DNA of 37,742 nt from Candidatus Omnitrophota bacterium (GTDB taxonomy: Bacteria; Omnitrophota; Gorgyraeia; Aquiviventales; Aquiviventaceae), in NCBI GenBank assembly GCA_020057015.1, contig JAGVGS010000083.1, forward strand, positions 1-37,742, given 5' to 3'. The position numbers were made by a program, and so were the translations under genes. How positions within the stretch are numbered: the first letter of the stretch is position 1; every line of letters begins with the position of its first letter. This document shows, piece after piece, positions 1 through 8,699 of the stretch. The notes below the pieces were generated by a model. That model was given only the letters and a program-made list of their open reading frames with translations. It had not been told where the DNA came from and did no database searches.

Positions 1-1920
1 CACCAGCGCCGTCATCGGCAACACCTGACGCCCCTTCAGCAACAGCTGCACCCGATAGCGGCCGCGCAGCTTGGGAATGCGATGCGGGGCCGGCCCCAGC
101 AATACCAGGCGTTGGCGCTTCCCCTGGCGCTGCAAGGCCTCCTTCAACGCCAAGGCTGCAGCCTCCACGCGCGGGGCCTTGGGGCCCAGCACGGTCAACT
201 CCACCAAGTGCACGAAGGGCGGCAGTTGCACGCGCCGGCGCATAGCGAGCTCCTCGACGTAGAATCGCCCATAGTCATGCGCCTGGGCGGCCTGAATCGC
301 GTAGTGCTCCGGGCAGTACGTCTGCACAATCACGCGCCCGGCTTTTTCCCCGCGCCCCGCGCGGCCGGCCATTTGCGTCAGCAGCGCAAAGGTGCGCTCG
401 CCGGCGCGGAAATCCGGCAGATTGAGCGACGTATCCGCCGAAATGACGCCCACCAGCGTGACGTGCGGAAAATCATGCCCTTTCGCGATCATCTGCGTGC
501 CGACGAGCAGCCCAATTTGGCGCTGGGACATCGCCTCATAGAGCGCTTGGTGCGCGCCCGGGCCGCGCATCGCATCCAGATCCATGCGCGCAATCGCAGC
601 CTGCGGAAAGGAGCGATGCAGCTCGGATTCCACCCGCTCGGTGCCGCTGCCCCGCAGGCGGAAGTACCCTTTCTCGCACGCCGGGCACATCTCCGGCAGC
701 GCCTCGTGATGCCCGCAATGATGGCAGATGAGCTGCGCTTTGGCCGCATGGTAAATCAGCGGCAGGATGCACTGCGGGCAGCGCAGCACGATCCCGCAGA
801 CCGGGCATTGGATCGTGCGCGCAAAACCCCGGCGATTGAGCAGGAGCATCGCCTGCTCGGCGCGCGCAACCGTCTGCTCGAGCGCCCGATGCAGCGGCCG
901 GGAAAAAGGGCCAAAGCGCCGCCGGGTAGACCACTCGTTGCGCAAGTCGACGATCTCGACCTGCGGCAATGCCCAGCCGCCCACGCGCTCAGGCAAGGAG
1001 ATTACATGCTGCGGGCTGCTGTGCGTCGCGGCATAGTACGTTTCAATCGAGGGCGTGGCACTGCCGAGCACCAGCAGGGCTTGGGCTAGGCGTGCGCGCT
1101 CGAAGGCCACTTCGCGCGCATGATAGCGTGGGCTCTCGGCCTGTTTGTACGCCGCATCATGCTCTTCATCCAGAATCACAAGGCCCAGCGCCTGTGCCGG
1201 CGCAAAAATCGCTGAGCGCGGCCCGATGAGCACCCGGGCGTCGGCCTGCAGCAGCCGCTGCCAGGTCTGCGCGCGCTGCCGCGCCGTCAGCCGGCTGTGC
1301 CACACCGCCACGAGGCGGCCAAACCGCGCCTCAAAGCGCTCCAGGGTCTGGGGGGTGAGCGCAATTTCAGGGATCAGGCAGATCGCTGAGCGGCCCTGGG
1401 CCAAGGTCTGCGCGATCAGTTGCAGATACACCTCGGTCTTGCCTGAGGCGGTGACCCCATGCAACAGCGCCCAGTCGAACTGGTGCTGTGCGAGACTGCG
1501 ACCGAGGCGCTCGAGTGCGGCCTCTTGAGCGGTGGTTGGTGCCAGGGGGAGGGTGGGCTCATGGACAGGGGTGTGCGCCTCAAGGGCTGCGGCAGGCTTG
1601 TTCATTGTGAGCCGCAACGCCGAGGGCACCATCGCAAAAAGCGCCTCGCCCAGGCTGCAGCCGTAGTAGGCGGCCAGCCATTGCGCCAATTGCCAGCGCT
1701 GCGCATCAATCAGGGGCATCGGATCAAGGACCCGTCGGATCGCCTTGAGTTGGGCAATGCGGCTTGCCCCCACCAGCCCGGTGACCAACCCCACGCGCTC
1801 CCGCGGGCCAAAGGGCACGAGCACGCGCATGCCCCGCTGCACCGCGTCTGCTTGTGCCGCTGGAATCGTGTAGTGGAAGGAGCGCTCCAGTGCGAGGTTG
1901 AAGATGACCTCGGCGATCAT
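1..1920 (-). CDS. priA: Primosomal protein N' (PriA helicase), 3' end cut by window edge
   Basis: This is the superfamily 2 DNA helicase that restarts stalled replication forks by loading the replisome. All 640 visible codons are open and the frame runs off the left edge, so roughly the last 90 residues are probably missing (family length is about 730). Seen in sequence: an N-terminal DNA-binding region, Walker A GVTASGKT at residues 155-162, the DEEH box at 251-254, and the helicase zinc-binding insert with eight cysteines at 372, 375, 381, 384, 399, 402, 412 and 415, followed by helicase motifs such as GTQMIAKGHDFP. The ATG start sits inside the stop of the uracil-DNA glycosylase gene (ATGA overlap), so it is probably translated by coupling as the last visible gene of a sugar operon. 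The identification is secure; the operon membership is inferred. Confidence 0.97.
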   Translation of the reverse strand, partial: MIAEVIFNLALERSFHYTIPAAQADAVQRGMRVLVPFGPRERVGLVTGLVGASRIAQLKAIRRVLDPMPLIDAQRWQLAQWLAAYYGCSLGEALFAMVPSALRLTMNKPAAALEAHTPVHEPTLPLAPTTAQEAALERLGRSLAQHQFDWALLHGVTASGKTEVYLQLIAQTLAQGRSAICLIPEIALTPQTLERFEARFGRLVAVWHSRLTARQRAQTWQRLLQADARVLIGPRSAIFAPAQALGLVILDEEHDAAYKQAESPRYHAREVAFERARLAQALLVLGSATPSIETYYAATHSSPQHVISLPERVGGWALPQVEIVDLRNEWSTRRRFGPFSRPLHRALEQTVARAEQAMLLLNRRGFARTIQCPVCGIVLRCPQCILPLIYHAAKAQLICHHCGHHEALPEMCPACEKGYFRLRGSGTERVESELHRSFPQAAIARMDLDAMRGPGAHQALYEAMSQRQIGLLVGTQMIAKGHDFPHVTLVGVISADTSLNLPDFRAGERTFALLTQMAGRAGRGEKAGRVIVQTYCPEHYAIQAAQAHDYGRFYVEELAMRRRVQLPPFVHLVELTVLGPKAPRVEAAALALKEALQRQGKRQRLVLLGPAPHRIPKLRGRYRVQLLLKGRQVLPMTALV

Positions 1921-2561
1921 CTCCCGAGCACTTTCATCACCACCTGCAGGTCAGCCCACGTATCTTTCTTGGCCGGCGGGTTGCGCAAGAGATACGCTGG
2001 ATGAAACGTCGGCACCACCGGGATCCCGCGGTAGTCGCGAATCTGCCCGCGCACTTTCGTGATCGCCGCGTAGGGGCCTAAGAGCGCCTTCGTGGCCACG
2101 GCCCCCAGCGTGCAGATCACCTGTGGTGCCATCAACGAAAGCTGTGCCTCGAGAAACGGCTGGCAAGCCTCCAGTTCCTCGGGCAGCGGCGTGCGGTTGC
2201 CGGGCGGGCGGTGTTTGAGCACGTTGCAGATATACACCTCTTCGCGCTTCAGGCCCATCGCGCCGATCATCTTCGTGAGCAGCTGGCCGGCCGCGCCCAC
2301 GAAGGGCACGCCTTGCAGGTCTTCATCGCGGCCCGGGGCTTCGCCGACAAAGACCAGGCGCGCCTGCGGCGTGCCATCGCTGAACACTGCTTGGGTGGCG
2401 GTTTGATACAGCGGACAGCGCTGGCAGGCCCGCACCTCGGCAGCGAGTGCGGCCAGCTGCGCGCGCTTGGACGGGCGCGGCAGCACCGATACGCCAAAGC
2501 GCGCCAGGCCCTCGGCATGTTGACGAGCCTGCCGTGCCAAGCGCGGCCCTGGGGAGCTCAT
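1917..2561 (-). CDS. Uracil-DNA glycosylase, family 4-type (Fe-S)
   Basis: A 214-residue base-excision repair enzyme that removes uracil from DNA. Visible family motifs are GEAPGRDED at residues 73-81 (uracil-binding/catalytic motif), GVPFVGAAGQLL just after it, and HPAYLLRN at 187-194. Cysteines 46 and 49 (CQRC) and 133 match Fe-S cluster ligands. The usual 'KCRPP' ligand position reads K116-H117-R-P-P here, while an extra Cys112 lies five residues earlier, so the third or fourth cluster ligand may differ. The ATG at 2561 is chosen because it forms an ATGA overlap with the upstream glycosyltransferase stop; an open frame extends further upstream but only inside that gene. It is also coupled to priA downstream. 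Family assignment is firm; the subfamily (4 versus a relative) is less certain. Confidence 0.9.
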   Translation of the reverse strand: MSSPGPRLARQARQHAEGLARFGVSVLPRPSKRAQLAALAAEVRACQRCPLYQTATQAVFSDGTPQARLVFVGEAPGRDEDLQGVPFVGAAGQLLTKMIGAMGLKREEVYICNVLKHRPPGNRTPLPEELEACQPFLEAQLSLMAPQVICTLGAVATKALLGPYAAITKVRGQIRDYRGIPVVPTFHPAYLLRNPPAKKDTWADLQVVMKVLGR

Positions 2562-3736
2562 CGCGTCTGGGCCGAAGGGAGCTTGGCCAGCAGCGGCAGA
2601 ATCACTTCTCGGGCAATGTCTGCCGCGGCCTGGGGGCGGCCCAGCGCCTTGGCCTGCGCTTGCATGCGATGCAAGCGACTTGGATCGATGAGACAATATT
2701 CCACGGCCTGGGCCACGGCAGCCGGCGTGTGGGCAATGACCCCGGCGCCGTGCGCAGCCACGTACTGGGCATTCATGCGCTCTTGTCCTGGAATGATGTG
2801 ATACAGCACGAGCGGCTTGCTGCAGGCGAGCGCCTCGCTCACAGTGAGGCCCCCAGCCTTGCTCACCACCAAGTCGCTCAAGGCCATGCACTCTGCCATG
2901 GTATCGATAAAGCCAAACACCCGCATCGGCATGGGGCTTTGGAGGGCGCGCTGTTCCAAGCGCCGGCGGATGATTTCATCTTCGCCGCACACCACCAGTA
3001 ATTGCAGCTGGCCGGGCCGAGGGCCTTCGAGAGCCAGCAAGGCCTCGACCACCTGCTCAAACTGCCCCACGGTCGTGCCTCCGCTGGTGACCAGCACCGT
3101 GCGGCGCTGGGCCTCCAGCTTCAGGCGCTGGCGCCAATCCAGCACATCAATTGCCGAGCCAAAGGCCGCAGCCACCGGGATGCCCAGTTGCCGCAGGCGA
3201 TGGTGCGACATGCCGCGCTCACCAGCCACCAGCAGGCTCTGCGGCGTGGCCACGATCATCATCTCACATTCTGGGGTGAGCCAAAAGCGATGCGGATGCA
3301 GGTCCGTCACCACGACCACCAGGGCGGCCTTGAGCCAGCCGGCTCGCTTGGCCGCACCGCACACATCGGCAGGGAGAAAATGAGTGGTGACGATCAGCGC
3401 CGGCGGATGGGCCACGACCCAGGCGCGAAAGCGGCGCGTCATCAAGCAATTCCACGCGCGGCGCAGCGGCTGCAGCCCCCGGTAGAGCGCCTGCCCATCC
3501 ACGGCATGGTAGCTGAATTTCCACACCCAGGACGCGTGGCGCACGAGAAATAGATACGACCAGCCGTAGCCCTGGCGAAACCATCGGGGGGCAAACGTCA
3601 GGAACTCCAGGCACTGAACGTCGGCCTCCGGGGCGGCGGCTGCGATGGCCTGCGCCAGTGCTTCGGCCGCCCGGCGATGCCCGGTCCCGGCCGTCACATA
3701 GGTGACGAGAATGCGGGGCTTAGCCACGAGCGACAC
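2558..3736 (-). CDS. GT28 diacylglycerol glycosyltransferase (MGDG synthase/UgtP-like)
   Basis: A 392-residue GT-B glycosyltransferase that in this family moves a hexose from a UDP-sugar to diacylglycerol at the inner membrane face, making a glycolipid. The N-terminal MGDG-synthase domain starts with AGTGHRRAAEAL (residues 16-27), the glycine/histidine loop of UgtP and plant MGD enzymes. The C-terminal GT28 domain contains SGGTTVGQ (218-225) and VSKAGGLTVSEAL (291-303), followed by PGQERMN (317-323), the signature that binds the UDP-sugar. The start used here is GTG at 3736; a second in-frame GTG at 3727 is equally possible because neither has a clear Shine-Dalgarno. It lies 13 nt downstream of the deacetylase gene and overlaps the glycosylase gene by 4 nt. 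The sugar (Glc or Gal) cannot be read from the sequence. Confidence 0.88.
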   Translation of the reverse strand: MSLVAKPRILVTYVTAGTGHRRAAEALAQAIAAAAPEADVQCLEFLTFAPRWFRQGYGWSYLFLVRHASWVWKFSYHAVDGQALYRGLQPLRRAWNCLMTRRFRAWVVAHPPALIVTTHFLPADVCGAAKRAGWLKAALVVVVTDLHPHRFWLTPECEMMIVATPQSLLVAGERGMSHHRLRQLGIPVAAAFGSAIDVLDWRQRLKLEAQRRTVLVTSGGTTVGQFEQVVEALLALEGPRPGQLQLLVVCGEDEIIRRRLEQRALQSPMPMRVFGFIDTMAECMALSDLVVSKAGGLTVSEALACSKPLVLYHIIPGQERMNAQYVAAHGAGVIAHTPAAVAQAVEYCLIDPSRLHRMQAQAKALGRPQAAADIAREVILPLLAKLPSAQTR

Positions 3737-3749
3737 GCGCGGTGCGAGC

Positions 3750-4451
3750 CTACGCCGGCGCCGGCAGGTGGCGGAAGTAGTCGTAGAACCCGGAGAGTTT
3801 GGCCCAGAGGATCATCAGGTGCACGTCCTTATCCGTCATTTTGATCCGGCGGATCGCAAACAAATCGAGCCCGTTGCGATGAAACGTGCGGTTCGTCGTA
3901 AAGGCCGCGGCGTAGCCGGCTTCCCGGGCGAGCTGCTGGGCTTCGGTCGTGAAGCCCCCGACCGGATAGCTCAGATACGCGACGGATCGACCAACCGCCT
4001 GCTCGATCTGTTGCTTCGAGGCGCGAAACTCCTCCTGCACCAAGGCCGTTGCCGCCCGCGGCACATACGTATGATGCACCGTGTGGCTGCCAATGGTGAA
4101 CCCATCGGCCGCGATCTCCCGCAGCTGGGCCCATGTGATAAATCCCGGCAGCCCGACTTCGGCGGTGGCCACGAACACGGTCGCCGGAAACCCAAAGCGC
4201 TTCAGCAGCGGCCAAGCCACGGTATAGGTCTCTGCGTAGCCATCATCAAACGTAATCGCCGTCACCCGCGGCGGCAGGCGCTGCCCTGCTGCCAGTGCGC
4301 CCACCAGCCGCTCCACGGGCCAGACCTCGAACCGGTGCTGCTTAAGGAACGCCAAGTGCTGCTCAAACACCTCGGGAATCACCGTGGGCACATGGTCGCC
4401 TTTGTGGGCGCCGATTTTATGGTAGCCGAGAATAGGGATGTAACGCTTCAT
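3750..4451 (-). CDS. Polysaccharide deacetylase (carbohydrate esterase family 4)
   Basis: A 233-residue NodB-homology enzyme, expected to remove N- or O-acetyl groups from a glycan using a divalent metal. The CE4 motifs are all present: YHKI near the N-terminus (10-13), TFDDGY (67-72) with the catalytic base and metal aspartates, HTVHH (123-127) giving the H-x3-H metal ligands, and SYPVGGF (161-167) as the third motif. No signal peptide or membrane segment is visible, so it may act in the cytoplasm on precursors, as in PIG-L-independent CE4 relatives encoded in polysaccharide clusters. The start ATG at 4451 overlaps the upstream methyltransferase stop as ATGA; a longer in-frame extension lies entirely within that gene. 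The substrate is unknown. Confidence 0.88.
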   Translation of the reverse strand: MKRYIPILGYHKIGAHKGDHVPTVIPEVFEQHLAFLKQHRFEVWPVERLVGALAAGQRLPPRVTAITFDDGYAETYTVAWPLLKRFGFPATVFVATAEVGLPGFITWAQLREIAADGFTIGSHTVHHTYVPRAATALVQEEFRASKQQIEQAVGRSVAYLSYPVGGFTTEAQQLAREAGYAAAFTTNRTFHRNGLDLFAIRRIKMTDKDVHLMILWAKLSGFYDYFRHLPAPA

Positions 4452-5251
4452 AGCTTGCGCGCCATCACGAGCGTATAGCGCCCTTGGGTAGCTTCGGCCG
4501 GCGTAGCGGCCTTCAATTCCGCCTCCAACCAAACGTGCCGGGCTGTTTCGTCGAGCTGCGAGGGGCTGAAACCCTGCTGCCACGCCTGGCGGTCAATCGG
4601 CGAAAGCGTCACCTCGGTCAACCCGAGCTCCTGATAGAGGGTCTGCAATTGCTCGGCTGTCTGCCAATTGAAATAGTTGCCGCCCAACAGGGCGCCTTCG
4701 CCCGTGCGCAGCACGCGCGCGACCGCTTCGGTATCCCCTGCCCGCAGCGCTTGCTGCTGGTAATAGAACGGTGAGCGGTGCGAGGCGCACAGCAGGCCGC
4801 CAGAGCGCGTCGCGCGCACGAGGGCCTGCAGGATGGCTCGGAAATTCGGACACAGGTACAAGACTTCCAAACACAGCACGAGGTCAAACTGCCGCTGCGG
4901 CGAGCGCTTCAGCACTGCAACAATGTCCCCCTGGATCAGTTCGGCCTGCAGACCCGCCTGGCGCAGGTGCGCCTTGGCCCGGCGCAGCCCAAAACCGGAC
5001 GCATCCACCCCTGTGACCCGAAACCCCTCCCGCGCCAAGGGGAGCACGAAGCGTCCGGCCTGGCAGCCGGCCTCCAGCACCGTAGCGGGCGGCGCCACGC
5101 CAACGCTGCGCGCGCGCGTCAGGATCTGCGCCAAATACACCCCGGCGAAGCACGCCTCGTTGGCGTCCTTGTGCATATCGTAATAGGTCGGGTCGTAGTC
5201 CGCTACGGATCGCAGGGCCTTGCGGATGAAGCGCGCAATCGGATGCGCCAT
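4448..5251 (-). CDS. Class I SAM-dependent methyltransferase
   Basis: A 267-residue protein with a Rossmann-type S-adenosylmethionine domain. Motif I reads LEAGCQAGRFVLPLA (from residue 59), the acidic end of strand 2 is GVDASGFGLRRAK, and motif IV appears as FDLVLCLEVLYLC. These follow the ordinary class I arrangement. About 55 N-terminal residues precede motif I and include DYDPTYYDMHKDANEACFAG, a region common to cluster-encoded sugar or lipid methyltransferases. The gene begins with TGATG overlap (1 nt) relative to the FkbM gene and ends with an ATGA overlap into the deacetylase gene. The acceptor cannot be named; a glycan or lipid intermediate is inferred from context. Confidence 0.85.
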   Translation of the reverse strand: MAHPIARFIRKALRSVADYDPTYYDMHKDANEACFAGVYLAQILTRARSVGVAPPATVLEAGCQAGRFVLPLAREGFRVTGVDASGFGLRRAKAHLRQAGLQAELIQGDIVAVLKRSPQRQFDLVLCLEVLYLCPNFRAILQALVRATRSGGLLCASHRSPFYYQQQALRAGDTEAVARVLRTGEGALLGGNYFNWQTAEQLQTLYQELGLTEVTLSPIDRQAWQQGFSPSQLDETARHVWLEAELKAATPAEATQGRYTLVMARKL

Positions 5252-6140
5252 CAGCGCCCCGCCTCTGTTCGACGAAAGAAGAGGTTCGTGTAGCCCCGCC
5301 CGTGCGCGCAGAGCTGCGGCAGCTGAGCAATGGTCGCGGGCACCAAGCGCCCCGAGGGCTCTTCAATGCGATAGACGCCGAATCCCGCCTGGGCGACTTC
5401 ATCCGCCAGTCGCTGGCGCAGCCCCGCCTCAGGCCACGAGCGCTCAGGCCAGATTTCCATCATGATCCAATGCACCCGCCGGACAGCCAGCAACTCGCGC
5501 ATGCCGGCCCAGACCGCGCCCTCGGCCCCCTCGACATCGATCTTCAGCACATCAATGTCCGGCAAGCCGTGCGCCTTCCAAAACGCATCCAACGAGGTCA
5601 CCGCCACCTCAAGATCGTCCGCCCGCTGAGTGGACACGAGTTGATGAGCGCCGCGGTTGGTGGTATCGCACCGTAGCCACGCAGTGCCGGGCTGCGCCCC
5701 CACCGCCTGGCCATGACCGTCGCCTGTGTCAGCGCGTTGTCCCGCACATTGGCCTCCAGGAGCGCCCGATTGCCTGGGTCAGGTTCGAAGGCGATCACGC
5801 GCCCCGAAGGCCCGACGCGCTCGGCGGCCAGCACGGTGTAGAATCCGACATGCGCACCGATATCGACGACGCACTGCCCGGGCCGGAGGGCTTTGAGAAA
5901 AATCGGCACCTCCCACTCTTCATGCTGGCCGGTGAGCAGGAGGCTTTGCGTGAAGTACCGATCGCCCAAGTCCAGATGCCACCAGCGGCCGTGGATACGC
6001 TCGAGGATGGTCCCTTCAGCCGGACACACCCGCCGGTAAAGCCAGCGCGTGGCCTTCCACAGCGGGCGCCAGCGGATGAGCCCTGATTCGCGGAGGACGC
6101 GACAATGCCAGCGTAAGGCGCGAAACGCCCAGCGTTGCAT
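5251..6140 (-). pseudogene. FkbM-family methyltransferase interrupted by an apparent single-base frameshift
   Basis: Two adjacent minus-strand frames together make one normal FkbM methyltransferase of about 296 residues, used in glycan O-methylation. The upstream frame (from ATG at 6140) supplies the SAM motif VVDIGAHVGFYTVLAAERV (residues 91-109) and FEPDPGNRALLEANV (118-132). The downstream frame (to 5251) supplies LKIDVEGAEGAVWAGM and the C-terminal part. They meet at about 5703-5712. Adding one base there (for example a C giving ATG-GCC-CAG-GCG-GTG) would restore the typical linker '...VMAQAVGAQPGTAW'. The break lies beside short GG/CC runs, so an assembly or sequencing error is as likely as a true inactivation. 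Neither half alone has a complete active site. It sits 15 nt downstream of the GDP-sugar reductase-like gene. Confidence 0.85.
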
Positions 6141-6155
6141 CTCAAGCAGCCAAGA

Positions 6156-7160
6156 CTAGCGCTTGCCACCCGCCCCAGAAACCATCGTCGCTTGCTGCCG
6201 CGACAGCTGCACTTGCTGGCGCCAATACTCCAAGAGATCCGCGAGAGTCTGCTGCAGAGGGATCGTCGGCTGCCATCCTGTCTGCTGGGCAAAACGGGAC
6301 GCATCGCCTCGAAGCACCAGCACGTCGCTGGGACGCAGCCGTTGCGGATCCACCCGAATCTCCGTGTCCGCGGGCGATAAGGCCCGTAGCATGTCGAGCA
6401 CTTCTCCAATACCCCAATCATGCCCGGAGCAGAGATTGTACACCTCGCCAGACTCCCCGCGCTCCAATGCCAGCCAATAGCCGCTGACAATGTCCCGCAC
6501 ATCGGTGAAATCCCTGCGGGCGTCCAAGTTGCCGACTGCGATCACGGGGGGCTGCAATCCCGCTTCAATGAGGGCGATTTGCTTCGCAAAGTTCGAGGTC
6601 GCGAACACTTCCCCACGCCGCGGGCCCGTATGATTGAACGCTCGCGTCCGCACGATGTGAAGCCCATAGCTCTTCGCGTACTGGTAGCCCATGAGATCCT
6701 GCGCCACCTTCGAGACGCCATAGGGACTTAAGGGGCGCAAGGCTTGACCTTCGCGGATCGGCAGCTCCTGAGGATGCACCAACCCATACTCCTCTGAGCT
6801 GCCCGCGATGTGCACCCGGGCTCTAGGCGCCACCTGTCGGATGGCTTCAAGCAAATTGAGTTGCCCGATGATATTGGTCGTGAGCGTTTCCGAGGGGGCG
6901 GTCCACGACACACCCACGAAGGACTGGGCCGCCAAGTGAAACACCCAATCGGGCTGCACCTCGCCAATGACCCGCCTGATGGACGTCGCATCCCGAATAT
7001 CGCAATCGTACAGCATCACACGCGGCTTCAGATGCTCAATATAATCGGTCTTGCTGCGCCAGCGCTCGATGCCAAAGAGCTCCACGTCAGGTTGCTGCAA
7101 CACAAACTCCGCCAAGTGGCTGCCGACAAAACCCGTAATGCCTGTAATCAAGACGCGCAT
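6156..7160 (-). CDS. GDP-6-deoxy-4-keto-mannose reductase/GDP-mannose dehydratase-like SDR
   Basis: A 334-residue extended SDR acting on a GDP-sugar. Seen: NAD(P)-binding TGITGFVGSHL (6-16), SSEEYG (121-126), catalytic YGVSK (Tyr147, Lys151), FNHTGPRRG, RDFTDVRDIV and a C-terminal RLRPSD element. The SSEEYG and 'RLRPSD' features are closest to Rmd, which reduces GDP-4-keto-6-deoxy-mannose to GDP-D-rhamnose. Several residues also resemble Gmd, the preceding dehydratase, and a separate Gmd is not visible here. The ATG at 7160 has a good Shine-Dalgarno (GGGGAG at 7167-7172, 6-nt spacer) and overlaps the upstream GT2 gene by 13 nt; a 39-codon upstream extension is rejected for that reason. Family certain, exact reaction moderate. 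Confidence 0.85.
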   Translation of the reverse strand: MRVLITGITGFVGSHLAEFVLQQPDVELFGIERWRSKTDYIEHLKPRVMLYDCDIRDATSIRRVIGEVQPDWVFHLAAQSFVGVSWTAPSETLTTNIIGQLNLLEAIRQVAPRARVHIAGSSEEYGLVHPQELPIREGQALRPLSPYGVSKVAQDLMGYQYAKSYGLHIVRTRAFNHTGPRRGEVFATSNFAKQIALIEAGLQPPVIAVGNLDARRDFTDVRDIVSGYWLALERGESGEVYNLCSGHDWGIGEVLDMLRALSPADTEIRVDPQRLRPSDVLVLRGDASRFAQQTGWQPTIPLQQTLADLLEYWRQQVQLSRQQATMVSGAGGKR

Positions 7161-7954
7161 GACTCGCTCCCCTTTGCTGGGCACGGCTCCAGGCGGTCGC
7201 GCACAAGCTCCCAATACTTGGCCCACTTGAGAAAATTGACCCACGTGTAGAGCATCGCGAAGATGAGGCCATGCCATCCCTCGCGATAGCCCTGTTTCTT
7301 CACATAGCTCTTCCAGAAGAGCTTAAGCGGGCGGATCGCCATTTGATACCGCACCTCGCGAGCCGGCAGCACGCCGCGCGTCTCGAGCAACTCCTGGGCC
7401 TCCAGGCTCGTGTACCGGTTGTGGCGGGTGACAAACTGCTCCAGGCTGCTGAAGGGAAAATGGAGCACCGCGGCGTCCAGCACCCCAGCGCTGCCCTGGA
7501 TCTGGAGCACATGGTGCACCCGTCCCTGGAAATGGCAGCGCGAACGCCGATAGAGCGTGTAGTAATGATACTCCCAGCCGCCGCGGGTCATCCAATGCCC
7601 TAGAAAATTGCTCTTGCGGCGCAGCTGAAACGCCACGTGCGGGGTGCCCGTGGTCAAGAGCGCCTCGAGCGCTTGCCGCAGCTCCTCGCTCACCACGTCA
7701 TCGGCATCGAGTGCGAGCACCCAATCATGGCTTGCCGCCTCAGCACCTAAATTACGCTCATCCCCGAAGTTGCCGGCAAACGCATGCGGCACGACGTGGG
7801 CCCCGTACTCCGCGCAAATTGCCACGGTGCGGTCCGTGCTCAGGCCATCCACCACGACAATTTCATCCACCCACCGGATGCTCTCCAGGCACCGGGCCAC
7901 CCGCACCTCCTCGTTCTTGGTGAGTAGCACGGCAGTAATGGCCTCACGCGGCAT
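7148..7954 (-). CDS. GT2 glycosyltransferase, WaaE/KdtX-like
   Basis: A 268-residue GT-A enzyme of the family that includes the LPS-core beta-1,4-glucosyltransferase WaaE. It starts with the nucleotide-binding strand TAVLLTKNEE (residues 7-16), continues with VVVDGLSTDRT (33-43), and has the DADD metal motif (83-86). The C-terminal part has many aromatic residues and ends in an amphipathic region (LFWKSYVKKQGYREGWHG) usual for membrane-associated members of this family. The ATG at 7954 overlaps the upstream paralogous gene by 11 nt; the longer frame to 8107 lies within that gene. The next gene upstream is the same family and size, so the two may add consecutive sugars. Donor and acceptor are unknown. 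Confidence 0.87.
   Translation of the reverse strand: MPREAITAVLLTKNEEVRVARCLESIRWVDEIVVVDGLSTDRTVAICAEYGAHVVPHAFAGNFGDERNLGAEAASHDWVLALDADDVVSEELRQALEALLTTGTPHVAFQLRRKSNFLGHWMTRGGWEYHYYTLYRRSRCHFQGRVHHVLQIQGSAGVLDAAVLHFPFSSLEQFVTRHNRYTSLEAQELLETRGVLPAREVRYQMAIRPLKLFWKSYVKKQGYREGWHGLIFAMLYTWVNFLKWAKYWELVRDRLEPCPAKGSESCAS
7167..7172 (-). promoter_or_regulatory. Ribosome binding site of the GDP-sugar SDR gene
   Basis: The minus strand reads GGGGAG six bases before the ATG at 7160. This decides the start of the SDR gene, because a longer in-frame extension exists but has no such site. The site lies inside the end of the upstream GT2 gene. Confidence 0.6.
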
Positions 7955-8699
7955 GGCGCAGGGCCCGATACTTCTGGTAGCTTTTCCATTGATAGGCCCC
8001 ACCCATCCAGGCGGCAAACCACCCCAGGCGCCCATCGCGAAACCCCTGCTTGAGCACCAGCGTGCGGAAGAACCGATCGATGGTCCGCCACAGCGCCTTG
8101 CCAACACTCATGCGTCGCTGATCAGCAACCCACTTTTGGGCCTCCAAGGCGGTCTGGCGTTCGAGCTTGCGACGGTAATCCGCCGTGTCCCGGTAGGAAT
8201 AATGGAGCAGATCAGCCTTCAATGTGCCGGCCGGGGGGCCGAAGGCGCGGGGATGGACAGAGACTTCTTCCCACCGAAACACCGAGCGCTTGAAGAGCTT
8301 GAGTTGCGCGCTCGGGTACCAGCCGCCATAACGCAGCCAGCGCTCGCCGATGTAGTTGCGCCGCGGAATCGCGTAGGTCTCGTGGGATCCGGAGGCCAGG
8401 GCCTGGGTGATCTCTTCGGCCAACGCGGGGGTGACGCGCTCATCCGCATCGAGGCTGAGGATCCACTCATGTTGGGCCTGGCTGTGCGCCCAATTGCGAT
8501 GGCGCCCTTCGATCTCCATGCGGCGCCGGATCACCCGGGCGCCCAAGCGCTCAGCGAGTGCTGCGGTGTCATCCGCGCTCTCGTCATCGACCACCAGCAC
8601 CTCCGCGGCCCAGCCCTGCACGCTGCGGATGCACGCCTCAATGCGCGAGGCCTCGTTCTTGGCGAGGATTACGACTGTGAGCGGGAACGTTGCTGGCAT
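7944..8699 (-). CDS. GT2 glycosyltransferase, WaaE/KdtX-like (paralogue of the next gene)
   Basis: A 251-residue GT-A glycosyltransferase. It contains TVVILAKNEASRI (8-20), VVDDESADDT (36-45) and the metal motif DADE (84-87). The tail motif FRTLVLKQGFRDGRLGW closely matches the equivalent region of the adjacent downstream paralogue. This indicates an old tandem duplication followed by divergence, or two enzymes of one family recruited together. It overlaps both neighbours: 11 nt downstream and 31 nt with the end of the upstream GT2 gene. It probably works at the cytoplasmic membrane surface on a lipid-linked glycan. Substrates cannot be deduced. Confidence 0.87.
   Translation of the reverse strand: MPATFPLTVVILAKNEASRIEACIRSVQGWAAEVLVVDDESADDTAALAERLGARVIRRRMEIEGRHRNWAHSQAQHEWILSLDADERVTPALAEEITQALASGSHETYAIPRRNYIGERWLRYGGWYPSAQLKLFKRSVFRWEEVSVHPRAFGPPAGTLKADLLHYSYRDTADYRRKLERQTALEAQKWVADQRRMSVGKALWRTIDRFFRTLVLKQGFRDGRLGWFAAWMGGAYQWKSYQKYRALRHAA

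Noticed and set aside
82-1089. A 335-codon open frame on the plus strand
   Set aside because: It lies opposite priA, whose helicase motifs are intact on the minus strand. Its protein has low complexity rich in Arg/Ala, typical of antisense frames in GC-rich genes.
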